A stretch of DNA of 64,000 nt from Rariglobus hedericola (GTDB lineage Bacteria > Verrucomicrobiota > Verrucomicrobiia > Opitutales > Opitutaceae), in contig NZ_VMBG01000001.1 in assembly GCF_007559335.1 (NCBI RefSeq), positions 2,108,001 to 2,172,000 of the forward strand, in the 5' to 3' direction. The translations under genes and the position numbers were made by a program. Positions 33,420 through 40,810 of the stretch are shown here, piece by piece. The notes beneath the pieces are model-generated. The model did not search any database, was not told the DNA's origin, and saw only the letters and a program-made list of their open reading frames with translations. Position 1 is the first letter of the stretch. Every line of letters starts with the position of its first letter.

Positions 33420-34470
33420 CATGCCCCAGCCTCCCTCCTTGCGTTCGCTTGCCACGCTCACCGGTTTCAGCCTGGGCACCGTATCCATGGCGTTGCGCGA
33501 CGACCCGCGTATCGCCCCCAAGACCCGGGAGCTGATTCTACGGACTGCGACCGCCCAGGGATATAAGCCCGATCCCCTTCTCGCCGGCCGCATGAACCAC
33601 ATCCGCCGCCGCTCCGCCACCCGCGCCCCGGTCAAGCTTGCCCATGTCGTCGCCTGGAACCACCTCGGCTCCTATTACGAATTCGGCCCGTTCCGCGACT
33701 TCAAGGCGGGGGCCGCCGCCCGTGCCGCCGAGTTCGGCTATGAGTTTGAGGACTTCCTGCTCGACGATGTGTTTATGCATCCGCAACGCCTCGCCGGCAT
33801 TCTGCGCACGCGCTCCGTGCCCGGCGTGCTCATCGCCCCCGTGCAGCGGCCCGAGATCATCCACGCACGCCTCGCCGCCGGCGATCCCTGGCTCAAACTC
33901 GATTTCACAGCCTACGCCACCATTGGCTATACCCTCAACCTTCCGCGCATTTCCCGCACCGTCCATGATCACGCCGCAGCTGTGGAAATGGCCTGCTTAA
34001 AGCTCTCCTCCCGCGGTTATCGGCGCATCGGCTTGGTGCTGAGTGAAATCATGCATACACGCGTGCATCGCCGTTGGCTTGCCGGCTGGGTTTGCTCGCA
34101 AGCCGATCTCTCCAAGGCCCCTCGTCCCTTGATCGCCGGCAATCTTACCGATCCGGCTGTTTTTGATCGCTGGCTAAAACGCGAAAAGCCCGACGTCATC
34201 ATCACCTGCGATTGGGATACCGTCAGCGCACATCTCCAACGACTGCGCCTCGGCACGCCCGACGATATCGGTCTCGTTGATTTGCAATGGCTCTCACCCG
34301 ACTCGGCCCGCGCCGCCGTCGATCAATCCAATCACGAGGTCGGTGCTGCCGCCGTGGATATCATCCTCGCCCAGATCAACCGCCATGAACGCGGCGAACC
34401 CGCCATACCTAAAACCGTCCTGGTGCCGGGTCGCTGGATCGAAGGCCCGTCCATCCGGCCCGCCACTTGA
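33415..34470 (+). CDS. LacI-family transcriptional regulator 2
   Basis: A 351-residue protein with an N-terminal helix-turn-helix (SLRSLATLTGFSLGTVSMAL, about 8-27), then DDPRIAPKTRELILRTATAQGYKPDP, and a sensor domain with FRDFKAGAAARAAEFGYEFE and ITCDWDTVSAHLQRLRLGTPDDIG. It ends in PKTVLVPGRWIEGPS, typical of the family. An ATG six bases downstream (33421) is equally possible as start. It is divergent from the PEP-CTERM autotransporter-repeat gene; pairing of LacI regulators with such surface genes is worth noting. It differs in sequence from the LacI protein at 3982 and is not a recent duplicate. Confidence 0.92.
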   Translation: MNMPQPPSLRSLATLTGFSLGTVSMALRDDPRIAPKTRELILRTATAQGYKPDPLLAGRMNHIRRRSATRAPVKLAHVVAWNHLGSYYEFGPFRDFKAGAAARAAEFGYEFEDFLLDDVFMHPQRLAGILRTRSVPGVLIAPVQRPEIIHARLAAGDPWLKLDFTAYATIGYTLNLPRISRTVHDHAAAVEMACLKLSSRGYRRIGLVLSEIMHTRVHRRWLAGWVCSQADLSKAPRPLIAGNLTDPAVFDRWLKREKPDVIITCDWDTVSAHLQRLRLGTPDDIGLVDLQWLSPDSARAAVDQSNHEVGAAAVDIILAQINRHERGEPAIPKTVLVPGRWIEGPSIRPAT

Positions 34471-34518
34471 TTTTCGCTCGCACTTGCGCCCGATCACGCC
34501 GCCGGCATCGTGCGCTCC

Positions 34519-35937
34519 ATGACCTTGCCCCGACTCCTTGCCTCTTTTCTGCTCGTCCCAGCCGCCTTAACCACCGCAGCCGAACAGCCCGCCCGCGACG
34601 CCCGTAAAATCTACGCCGAATTCTGCGCCAGCTGCCACGGTGCCAACATGGAAGGCGGCTCCGCTCCCAGCCTCGTCTCCGGACAATGGCGCTACGGCGG
34701 CGATGACGCGGCCCTATCCACCAGCATCCGCAACGGCCGCCCCCAAAACGGCATGCCCGGCTTCGGCGCTACCGTATCCGAAAAAGAAATACGCGGTCTC
34801 GTCGTTTTCATCAACGAGCAGGCCGGCCAGGCCTCGTCGCGCCGCACACCCGCCCCCAGCCCCTCGGCCGATACCGTCGCCACCGGAAAACTTCATTCCT
34901 TCCGCGTAGAGACGGTCGTCAGCGGTCTCCGCGAACCTTACGCCATCGCCTTCCAACCCGACGGACTCGTCCTCATCACCGAAAAACGCGGCACTCTCCG
35001 CGTGGTTGAAAAGGGCGTCCTCCGCCCCGAGCCCGTCTCGGGTCTCCCCGCCGTGGACAGTGGCGGCCAGGGGGGATTGTTCGACGTCGTCCTTCACCCT
35101 GATTTCGCCCGTAACGGCTGGATCTACCTCGCGTTCTCCGACCAGCTAAAGACCGAGCCCAACCGCGGCGCCGTCATGACCACCCTCATTCGCGGACGCC
35201 TCAAGGGCAACACCTGGACCGATCAGCAGATCATCTTCCGCGCCCCCGAGGAAACCTTCCGCCACGGCGGCAACCACTTCGGCGGCCGCCTCGCCTTCGA
35301 TAAAAACAACTTCCTCTTTTTCTCCATCGGCGAACGCGGCAATCAGGTCGACGCGCAGAACCTCACGCTGCCCAACGGCAAAATCCACCGCCTCCACGAC
35401 GATGGCCGCGTCCCCGTCGACAATCCTTTCCTCAAGACCCCCGGCGCCATTCCCTCCATCTGGAGCTACGGCCATCGCAACCCGCAAGGGCTCCGGTTTC
35501 ATCCGGTCACCGGCGAACTCTGGGAACACGAACACGGCCCGCGCGGTGGCGATGAACTCAACATCATCCAACGCGGCCTCAACTATGGCTGGCCCCTCGC
35601 GACCTTCGGCATGAACTACAACGGCACGCCCATCACCGACGTCACCGCGCGCCCCGACATCCAGCCCCCCATTACTTATTGGCTTCCGTCCATCGCTCCG
35701 TGCGGGCTCGCCATATACACCGGTGACCGCTTCCCGAAGTGGAAGAACCAGCTCTTCGTCTCTTCGCTCGCCGCGCAAGAACTTCGCCGCCTCGAGGTGA
35801 AAGACGGCAAGGTCATCGACCAGGAAATCATCTTCAAAGGCCTCGGTCGCCTGCGTGATGTAGCCAACGGTCCCGATGGCCTGCTCTACGTTCTATTGCA
35901 GGATCGGGTCGCACGTCTCGCGCCCGCGGCCGAATAA
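34519..35937 (+). CDS. Cytochrome c domain fused to PQQ-dependent sugar dehydrogenase
   Basis: About 472 residues from ATG 34519; an in-frame GTG at 34510 is less likely. A signal peptide (MTLPRLLASFLLVPAALTTA) is followed by a c-type cytochrome domain with haem site CASCH (residues 36-40) and likely Met ligand in NGMPGF. The rest is a six-bladed beta-propeller of the soluble aldose sugar dehydrogenase type: VSGLREPYAIAFQPDGLVLITEKRG, HPDFARNGWIYLAFS, RHGGNHFGGRLAF, WSYGHRNPQGLRFHP, HEHGPRGGDELN and NYGWPLATFG. It would oxidise an aldose at the cell surface and pass electrons to its own haem. Substrate unknown; it stands alone, 49 nt after LacI 2. Confidence 0.88.
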   Translation: MTLPRLLASFLLVPAALTTAAEQPARDARKIYAEFCASCHGANMEGGSAPSLVSGQWRYGGDDAALSTSIRNGRPQNGMPGFGATVSEKEIRGLVVFINEQAGQASSRRTPAPSPSADTVATGKLHSFRVETVVSGLREPYAIAFQPDGLVLITEKRGTLRVVEKGVLRPEPVSGLPAVDSGGQGGLFDVVLHPDFARNGWIYLAFSDQLKTEPNRGAVMTTLIRGRLKGNTWTDQQIIFRAPEETFRHGGNHFGGRLAFDKNNFLFFSIGERGNQVDAQNLTLPNGKIHRLHDDGRVPVDNPFLKTPGAIPSIWSYGHRNPQGLRFHPVTGELWEHEHGPRGGDELNIIQRGLNYGWPLATFGMNYNGTPITDVTARPDIQPPITYWLPSIAPCGLAIYTGDRFPKWKNQLFVSSLAAQELRRLEVKDGKVIDQEIIFKGLGRLRDVANGPDGLLYVLLQDRVARLAPAAE

Positions 35938-36049
35938 TCAGCCAGCCGCGCAGGCGGATCGTCTCGCAAGGCCTGCACCGTTTGCGACCCGGCCGTGTTT
36001 TCGCGTTGGCCCGGCCACACGCCATCCTTATCAACAAGCCAACACCGGC

Positions 36050-36424
36050 ATGGATATCCCGCTGCTCATGTATCTCGCTCCGTTCTGCCTCCTCTTTGAG
36101 GGCTGGCAGCTCGTGATCGCTGAGCGCCACATCGGGCTCAAACAAATCGAACAAGGCGTCGACCCGCGGTCCCGCGGTCCGGGTGAACTGCTGTCGTTTG
36201 CCTGGGGCATGGGCATCGTGTGCTACTGGGTCTGGATGATCCTCATGCTCATCCCCAAGGATGGCCGCGCGCAGGTCGTATGCATGCTGATTGTTTCACT
36301 GCTCGGCTACTCGCTGCGGCGCAACTCGGGCCTCAAGTGGATCCTCGTCATCCTCACGGTCGAAGGTGCCATCCGCATCGGCATGATCGTCTCTCTCATC
36401 AGCGGCATCTGGCGCTCGCTTTAA
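36050..36424 (+). CDS. Small membrane protein of unknown function
   Basis: About 124 residues starting MDIPLLMYLAPFCLLFEGWQ. The frame is open further upstream, but only this ATG gives a coherent membrane protein. Four hydrophobic helices are visible (about 3-20, 45-65, 72-90 and 97-118), with a charged loop VIAERHIGLKQIEQGVDPRS after the first. No family is recognised. It lies 12 nt upstream of the amidase gene and could form a small unit with it. Confidence 0.65.
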   Translation: MDIPLLMYLAPFCLLFEGWQLVIAERHIGLKQIEQGVDPRSRGPGELLSFAWGMGIVCYWVWMILMLIPKDGRAQVVCMLIVSLLGYSLRRNSGLKWILVILTVEGAIRIGMIVSLISGIWRSL

Positions 36425-36435
36425 CCGCCTCCCGC

Positions 36436-36924
36436 ATGCCGTCGTTCACTGAAATCCGCCGGCCCTCGCCAAACTTTTCAGCCACCCCCGCCCACGAAAA
36501 ACTCGGGGTGTGCTTCCACCATAGCGTGATGGATTTCGAGGCCACCATCCTGCACATGCTCAGCCCTGAAAGCCGCGTCAGCTACCACGTGCTCATCGGA
36601 GCCGACGGAACCCGCGCCACGCTCGTGCCTGACGATCATGTCGCCTGGCACGCCGGCGTATCCAGTTTCCACGGACGCAATAACTGCAACGCTTTCCTCC
36701 TCGGCGTCTCCTTCGCCGTCGACACCCGCACCACCCCGCTAACAACCGCGCAGATTGCCAGCGCCCTCGACTGGCTAGCCCCCCGCTGGCTCCGCCACGG
36801 CTGGACTCCCGCCTGCATGACCGACCACCGCCAGGTCGCCCCCGGTCGCAAAGACGACCTCGCGCCCCGCGAATGGCTGCGGCTCCTTGCCGCGATCAGC
36901 GAACACTTCCTGCCGGTCGTATGA
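36436..36924 (+). CDS. N-acetylmuramoyl-L-alanine amidase, AmpD-like (amidase_2)
   Basis: About 162 residues. LGVCFHHSVMDFEATILHML holds a zinc-ligand His, then SYHVLIGADGTRATLVPDDHVAWHAG, and near the C-terminus DHRQVAPGRKDD with the second His and catalytic-side Asp. This is the pattern of amidase_2/AmpD enzymes, which remove peptides from N-acetylmuramic acid or anhydromuropeptides during peptidoglycan recycling. No signal peptide is visible, so it is probably cytoplasmic, as AmpD is. Order and spacing of motifs are convincing; the exact substrate is inferred. Confidence 0.85.
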   Translation: MPSFTEIRRPSPNFSATPAHEKLGVCFHHSVMDFEATILHMLSPESRVSYHVLIGADGTRATLVPDDHVAWHAGVSSFHGRNNCNAFLLGVSFAVDTRTTPLTTAQIASALDWLAPRWLRHGWTPACMTDHRQVAPGRKDDLAPREWLRLLAAISEHFLPVV

Positions 36925-37006
36925 TCACATAGGCCACCCGTTCGCAGGCGCTCTGCTTCTTCAACTTAAACTTATCCCTTAATCTGCTCGCGCAATGCGC
37001 CGAGCC

Positions 37007-37303
37007 TCACGCCTGAAACCGCCGTGTCTCGCCCTTGGGCACCGGCTCAGCGAACGACTGGTTGAAAAACTCCTGCGCCGCCGTAATCAGCTTCGCGCAT
37101 TGCGAATAATTTCCCGCCCACGAATTTGGCAGTCGCACGGCCTTGATGGTGCCCTTGCCCACATGATCGGGCGCGGCGTCATCGGGAATGATTTCGATCG
37201 AAAATTTTGGATCACGCGTGTGCACCACATAGTGCCGTGTCCGTCCTTCCTCCTCGCGCTCGATCCGTATGAAGTTAGCGAAATTCATTCGGTTTATATC
37301 CAA
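37007..37303 (-). CDS. Conserved-looking small cytoplasmic protein, unknown
   Basis: About 98 residues, or 93 from the second ATG at 37288 (MNFANFIRIEREEEG). It is a compact alpha/beta sequence: TRHYVVHTRDPKFSIEIIPDD forms strands, and YSQCAKLITAAQEFFNQSF a helix. There is no signal peptide, membrane helix or recognised motif. It lies between the amidase and the coiled-coil protein gene, on the opposite strand to both. A real gene is likely from the protein-like composition; function is unknown. Confidence 0.6.
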   Translation of the reverse strand: MDINRMNFANFIRIEREEEGRTRHYVVHTRDPKFSIEIIPDDAAPDHVGKGTIKAVRLPNSWAGNYSQCAKLITAAQEFFNQSFAEPVPKGETRRFQA

Positions 37304-37482
37304 AGCTTAACCCGCGCCGGCCCGACGAAAACCCTAAACTTAGCCCCGCAACCATCAACCCGCGGGGCGTGATGGTCGCACGCCTTCCGACCCTGCCATC
37401 GCCTGATTCGGGATCGCGCGGCTTTCCGCCTTGAGAATACCCGGCGTCCATCGCACAAAACTCCCGTCGTGGACGCCACCCT

Positions 37483-38820
37483 ATGAACCATCCTGAAGAG
37501 GCCCCGAAACTATCCAAACTGCCGTTCATCGCCGGTGATCTCGTGTTGATCGCCACGGCAGTCGTCATCGCCCTGCGCAGCGCAGCGCCGATCACTCCCG
37601 GACCGCTGCTCGCCATCACGATCTGCGTCGTCGCCGGCTCCGCGCTCCTGGTGATTCCTTTCCTCGCCAACTACGCGCGCCGCCAGGATGCCGAGCTCAC
37701 CGAACGGCAAAACCAGATCGCCGCCCTCGCTCGTATCACCTCCGATTCCGCCGAGCAGCTTAGCATCGTCGCTTCGGGGCTGAACGGCATCGCCGAGTCC
37801 TCCAAGCACAACCTTTCCTCCATCGAAAAACTCCCCGCCAAGCTGCAGGAGCGCATCGACGGCCTCACGCAACAGCTCGCCGGCTCCGCCCTTTCCGCGC
37901 ACTCCTCCGTCAAGGAAGACGTCACCCGCCTCGAAGCCACCGCCGAGAAAATCTCCCGCACGCTGGCCAAGCACGAAACCGCTTCCAAGACCAAGAGCGA
38001 CACGCTGGCCGGCATCGAAAAAGACCTAGCCGCCGCCCTCGCCCGCGCGACTGCCCAGCTCGAGTCCTTTGCCTTCGCGACGACTCTCTCGGTCGAAAAA
38101 ATCACCCGAGCCCCGGCCCCCGCGCCGGCCGAAAAACCAGCCCGCACAAAATCCTCCCGCCCCCCTTCGCCTGCGCCCACGGAGACCGCACCCGTCACCG
38201 AGCCCGAAACCGTCACCGAAGAACCGGCGACAATTGCACCCGTGGTCGTTCACGAAATTCCGGCCGAACCCGCGCCGCCTGCACTGGAACCCGTTGTCGA
38301 ACCGACACCCGCCATGGTCACTGCAGTCGAAGAAACGCCCGCCCAACCCGCCTCCATCACCGAGACACCTTCCGTCGTCGTTGAACCACCCACCGAAGAG
38401 GTCTTCACTCCGTCCGAACCCGAGGCCGCCGAGGTCCCTGTCTCCGAACCCGAAGCCCCGAAAGCACCGCGCGCCCGCAAACCCAGGGATGATGACTCCG
38501 GCTTCGACTTGGGCCTCACCCCCGAGGCACCTGAAGCCACTGAGAGCGCCATCACCTCCGACGGCTTCACCCGCTTGATCGCCACCGCCTACATCGGCAT
38601 CGGCAACAAGCTCTTCATCCGCGGCGAAGGCCCGGGACTTTCCTGGGACAAGGGCGTGCCGCTCCAATTCGTTTCCATCGGCAAATGGCGCTGGGAAACC
38701 CCCGACGCCACCGCGCCCATCAAGGCCAAGCTCTACAAGAACGATCAGGTCGAATGTCTTGGCCTGAGCTCGCTCACGCTCGAGCCCGGCCGCCAGCACG
38801 AGGTCAACGCCGGCTTCTGA
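37483..38820 (+). CDS. Two-helix membrane protein with coiled coil and Pro/Glu-rich linker (paralogue 1)
   Basis: A 445-residue protein with two N-terminal helices (about 15-35 and 40-65), then ARRQDAELTERQNQIAALAR and a long coiled-coil region. A Pro/Glu/Val/Thr-rich linker follows (about 205-340). A C-terminal folded domain (FTRLIATAYIGIGNKLFIRG, then WRWETPDATAPIKAKLYKND and LTLEPGRQHEVNAGF) completes it. The C-terminal domain is reminiscent of Ig-like cell-envelope domains; I do not recognise the family. The N-terminal half and architecture match the protein at 44725-45891, which lacks this C-terminal domain. Role unknown; a scaffold or partition-like envelope protein is possible. Confidence 0.65.
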   Translation: MNHPEEAPKLSKLPFIAGDLVLIATAVVIALRSAAPITPGPLLAITICVVAGSALLVIPFLANYARRQDAELTERQNQIAALARITSDSAEQLSIVASGLNGIAESSKHNLSSIEKLPAKLQERIDGLTQQLAGSALSAHSSVKEDVTRLEATAEKISRTLAKHETASKTKSDTLAGIEKDLAAALARATAQLESFAFATTLSVEKITRAPAPAPAEKPARTKSSRPPSPAPTETAPVTEPETVTEEPATIAPVVVHEIPAEPAPPALEPVVEPTPAMVTAVEETPAQPASITETPSVVVEPPTEEVFTPSEPEAAEVPVSEPEAPKAPRARKPRDDDSGFDLGLTPEAPEATESAITSDGFTRLIATAYIGIGNKLFIRGEGPGLSWDKGVPLQFVSIGKWRWETPDATAPIKAKLYKNDQVECLGLSSLTLEPGRQHEVNAGF

Positions 38821-38901
38821 TCCGTAACGCAGGAGCGACTCTACGCGGCGATAACGCACCCGCACGCCCCCGCGTCCATAAAAGTCCGCCTCGCCATCCA
38901 C

Positions 38902-38947
38902 GCCGTTTCCGTCCTCTGTCCTCCGTTTTCCGTCCTCCGTCCTCTGA
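38902..38947 (+). repeat. Pyrimidine-rich intergenic repeat block (second copy)
   Basis: Repeated GTCCTCTGTCC, CCGTTTTCC and GTCCTCCGTCC units sit immediately before the YchJ-type gene. The block resembles that at 13004-13081, again directly upstream of a start codon. Confidence 0.55.
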
Positions 38948-38950
38948 TTT

Positions 38951-39469
38951 ATGTCATCCGCCCAACCTTTGCCCAAACCCGTCTCCGGCCAACCCTGCTC
39001 CTGCGGCAGCGGTATTGATTTCGCACTCTGCTGCGAGCCGATCATCAGCGGCAAACGCCCCGCCGCCACCGCCGAGCAATTGATGCGCGCCCGCTTCACC
39101 GCGCACGTCGCCAACGAGAATAAATTTCTTCATTACACCTACCTGCCCAGCTCGCGCCAGCCGTTCGTCGAGGATGACGGCGTGGGTCCGCTCGGCTGGA
39201 CGAAGCTCGTCATCCACTCGCACGAGCCCGATGTGAAACCCGGCATCTCCTACGTCGATTTCACCGCCTACTACGCCGAGAAGGAAGCGACCGGCGCGCT
39301 GCACGAGAAGTCCGAGTTCCAACTCATCGACGGCAAGTGGCTTTTCACCCGCACGCTTCGCCAGGGCCCCGCCCCCATCAAATCCTCCGCCCCCAAGGCC
39401 GGTCGCAATGATCCGTGCCCTTGCGGCAGCGGCAAAAAATACAAGCAGTGCTGCCTCGGCAAAGCCTGA
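38951..39469 (+). CDS. ychJ: YchJ family protein with two SEC-C zinc motifs
   Basis: A 172-residue protein. The N-terminal SEC-C motif ([15 protein letters not shown]) is followed by [27 protein letters not shown], which is diagnostic for YchJ. A core NTF2-like domain and a C-terminal SEC-C motif ([13 protein letters not shown]) follow. SEC-C motifs bind zinc; the function of YchJ is not well defined. The motif pair and length match the family closely. A bidirectional terminator separates it from the convergent glutaredoxin gene. Confidence 0.92.
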   Translation: MSSAQPLPKPVSGQPCSCGSGIDFALCCEPIISGKRPAATAEQLMRARFTAHVANENKFLHYTYLPSSRQPFVEDDGVGPLGWTKLVIHSHEPDVKPGISYVDFTAYYAEKEATGALHEKSEFQLIDGKWLFTRTLRQGPAPIKSSAPKAGRNDPCPCGSGKKYKQCCLGKA

Positions 39470-39488
39470 TCGCCCAACCGTTCCAAAC

Positions 39489-39526
39489 GCAAAAAAAACC
39501 GCCCGAAGTCCGGGCGGTTTTTTTGC
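39489..39526. terminator. Bidirectional terminator between ychJ and the glutaredoxin gene
   Basis: Stem CCGCCCG / CGGGCGG with A-run before and T-run after, so it can serve both converging genes. Confidence 0.9.
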
Positions 39527-39560
39527 GTTTAAAACGTGACGTGAATCGAGGCTTCTTAGC

Positions 39561-39830
39561 TCAACTGTCCTCGAGCTTCACGTTGTGCTTCTGCAGAAAC
39601 GGCACCAGCTCGGCCACGCCGAAGTCCGCCAGAATCTTCCCGTGCCAGTCGAGCGTGGGCACGCGTGGCTGGCCGGACTTGCGCTGCATCTCGGCATATT
39701 CGTGCGGATCCTCGCTCACATTGATTTCGCGGTAACCGATACCGTGCTCACCCAAAAATGCGGTGACCTCAGTGCACCAAGGGCAGCCGGGTTTGATATA
39801 AAGGAGCGGGAGTTTTTCAGCGGTAGTCAT
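39561..39830 (-). CDS. Glutaredoxin family protein
   Basis: About 89 residues from the ATG at 39830; an in-frame TTG at 39860 would add ten residues. The thioredoxin-fold pattern is clear: LPLLYIKPGCPWCTEV with the dithiol CPWC active site, YREINVSEDP, RKSGQPRVPTL with the cis-Pro, and a final helix ELVPFLQKHN. It would reduce disulfides or glutathione mixed disulfides in the cytoplasm. The specific partner cannot be told. Confidence 0.88.
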   Translation of the reverse strand: MTTAEKLPLLYIKPGCPWCTEVTAFLGEHGIGYREINVSEDPHEYAEMQRKSGQPRVPTLDWHGKILADFGVAELVPFLQKHNVKLEDS

Positions 39831-39910
39831 GGTAAAATGGGGAGGTTGGGATTGCTCCAATCACAGTGCGAAAAGAACGCCAAAAGTTCCCTCGTCGCAA
39901 CACGATGGCC

Positions 39911-40483
39911 TCAGCGTTTGCGACGCACGAGGATGCTGTAACCTTCCATTTGCGGGTGAGCCGACTCGAAGAAAACGAGGATTTTCCCCTGCGCCTCGAC
40001 TGCGGGCAACAGCTTGAATTTAAGCATCGGCGCATCGCCCGGCGACGGCCGGAATTCGCACGCACCTTCCGGCTGAGAACGTTCACCGGAAAGATTCACC
40101 ACCTCGGCCCACACGCGCAACCGGCCGTCGCTCAGCGGATGAATCTCCACGCGGTCGATCTTGTATCCAGAACCCACGACAACGCCTTGCTTGATGTCCT
40201 TCGGGCTGAGCACGAGACCGCTCCAGCTGGAAACGGTGAAACCCGGCATCCCTCGAAAAGCGCTTTGCATGAGCACTTGGTGCTGCTGGCCGCCTTTCAG
40301 CAAAAGATCCCGCGCCTCCAACGCGGCCTCGGTGCGCTCGGGCAGCACTTCCACCGGGATCACCTCGGGAACCACGGCCACCGCAGGAGCCGGGGCCGCA
40401 GGCGCCGTCACCGTTTTTGCCGTGGGTGCCGACTGGCAGCCGGCGAGTAAAATCAGGAGTGAAAGTGGCCAGATAAAGCGCAT
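39911..40483 (-). CDS. Lipoprotein with YcfL/DUF1425-like domain
   Basis: About 190 residues from the ATG at 40483. A lipoprotein signal (RFIWPLSLLILLAGC) has a lipobox Cys near residue 16. An Ala/Pro/Val-rich linker follows, then a beta-rich domain with GRLRVWAEVVNLSGERSQPEG and SPGDAPMLKFKLLPAV. The pattern 'variable strand-VEVVNxS' and a C-terminal beta domain recall DUF1425 (YcfL) lipoproteins; the match is weak. It lies alone on the minus strand, divergent from the TPR gene. Role unknown. Confidence 0.6.
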   Translation of the reverse strand: MRFIWPLSLLILLAGCQSAPTAKTVTAPAAPAPAVAVVPEVIPVEVLPERTEAALEARDLLLKGGQQHQVLMQSAFRGMPGFTVSSWSGLVLSPKDIKQGVVVGSGYKIDRVEIHPLSDGRLRVWAEVVNLSGERSQPEGACEFRPSPGDAPMLKFKLLPAVEAQGKILVFFESAHPQMEGYSILVRRKR

Positions 40484-40810
40484 AAAATTAAGCAGGAACC
40501 CCGGCCGCACGGACCGTTTTTCCTACAGCCACCTCACGCCCTCGCGCAATTTCCGTCGAGCCTCTTTTCAGCCCAAGCCGCGTTCGACCGCCCAATCAAT
40601 CGTGATCGGACCGTCCTATCACCGCCACGATGCAGGCTGATACACATCGTGCTTTCACACGGTAATAAAGAGTGACAACCGCTGGCGCATAAAATGCATT
40701 CACGCTCAAAGATTAAGGGTTACACCCTAGCCCCGTAGCCGAATTTTATTATTCACCGGAAAAGCGAACGATTCCCCGCGATCAGACTCTGTCCCTTTCA
40801 TTCCCTTATC
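40484..40810. other. Divergent intergenic region without a gene
   Basis: This 327-nt stretch separates the minus-strand lipoprotein gene from the plus-strand TPR gene. I see no coding region. It holds a palindrome GCATAAAATGC (40687-40697) and a short AGGGT/ACCCT hairpin (40716-40728), plus AT-rich patches near 40740-40760 that could hold the TPR gene promoter. Confidence 0.5.

Noticed and set aside
40687-40697. GCATAAAATGC palindrome as another member of the TGCA-N6-TGCA family
   Set aside because: Half-site spacing is different (N5 with CGCA/TGCA) and the neighbouring TPR gene has no link to the sugar or surface genes.
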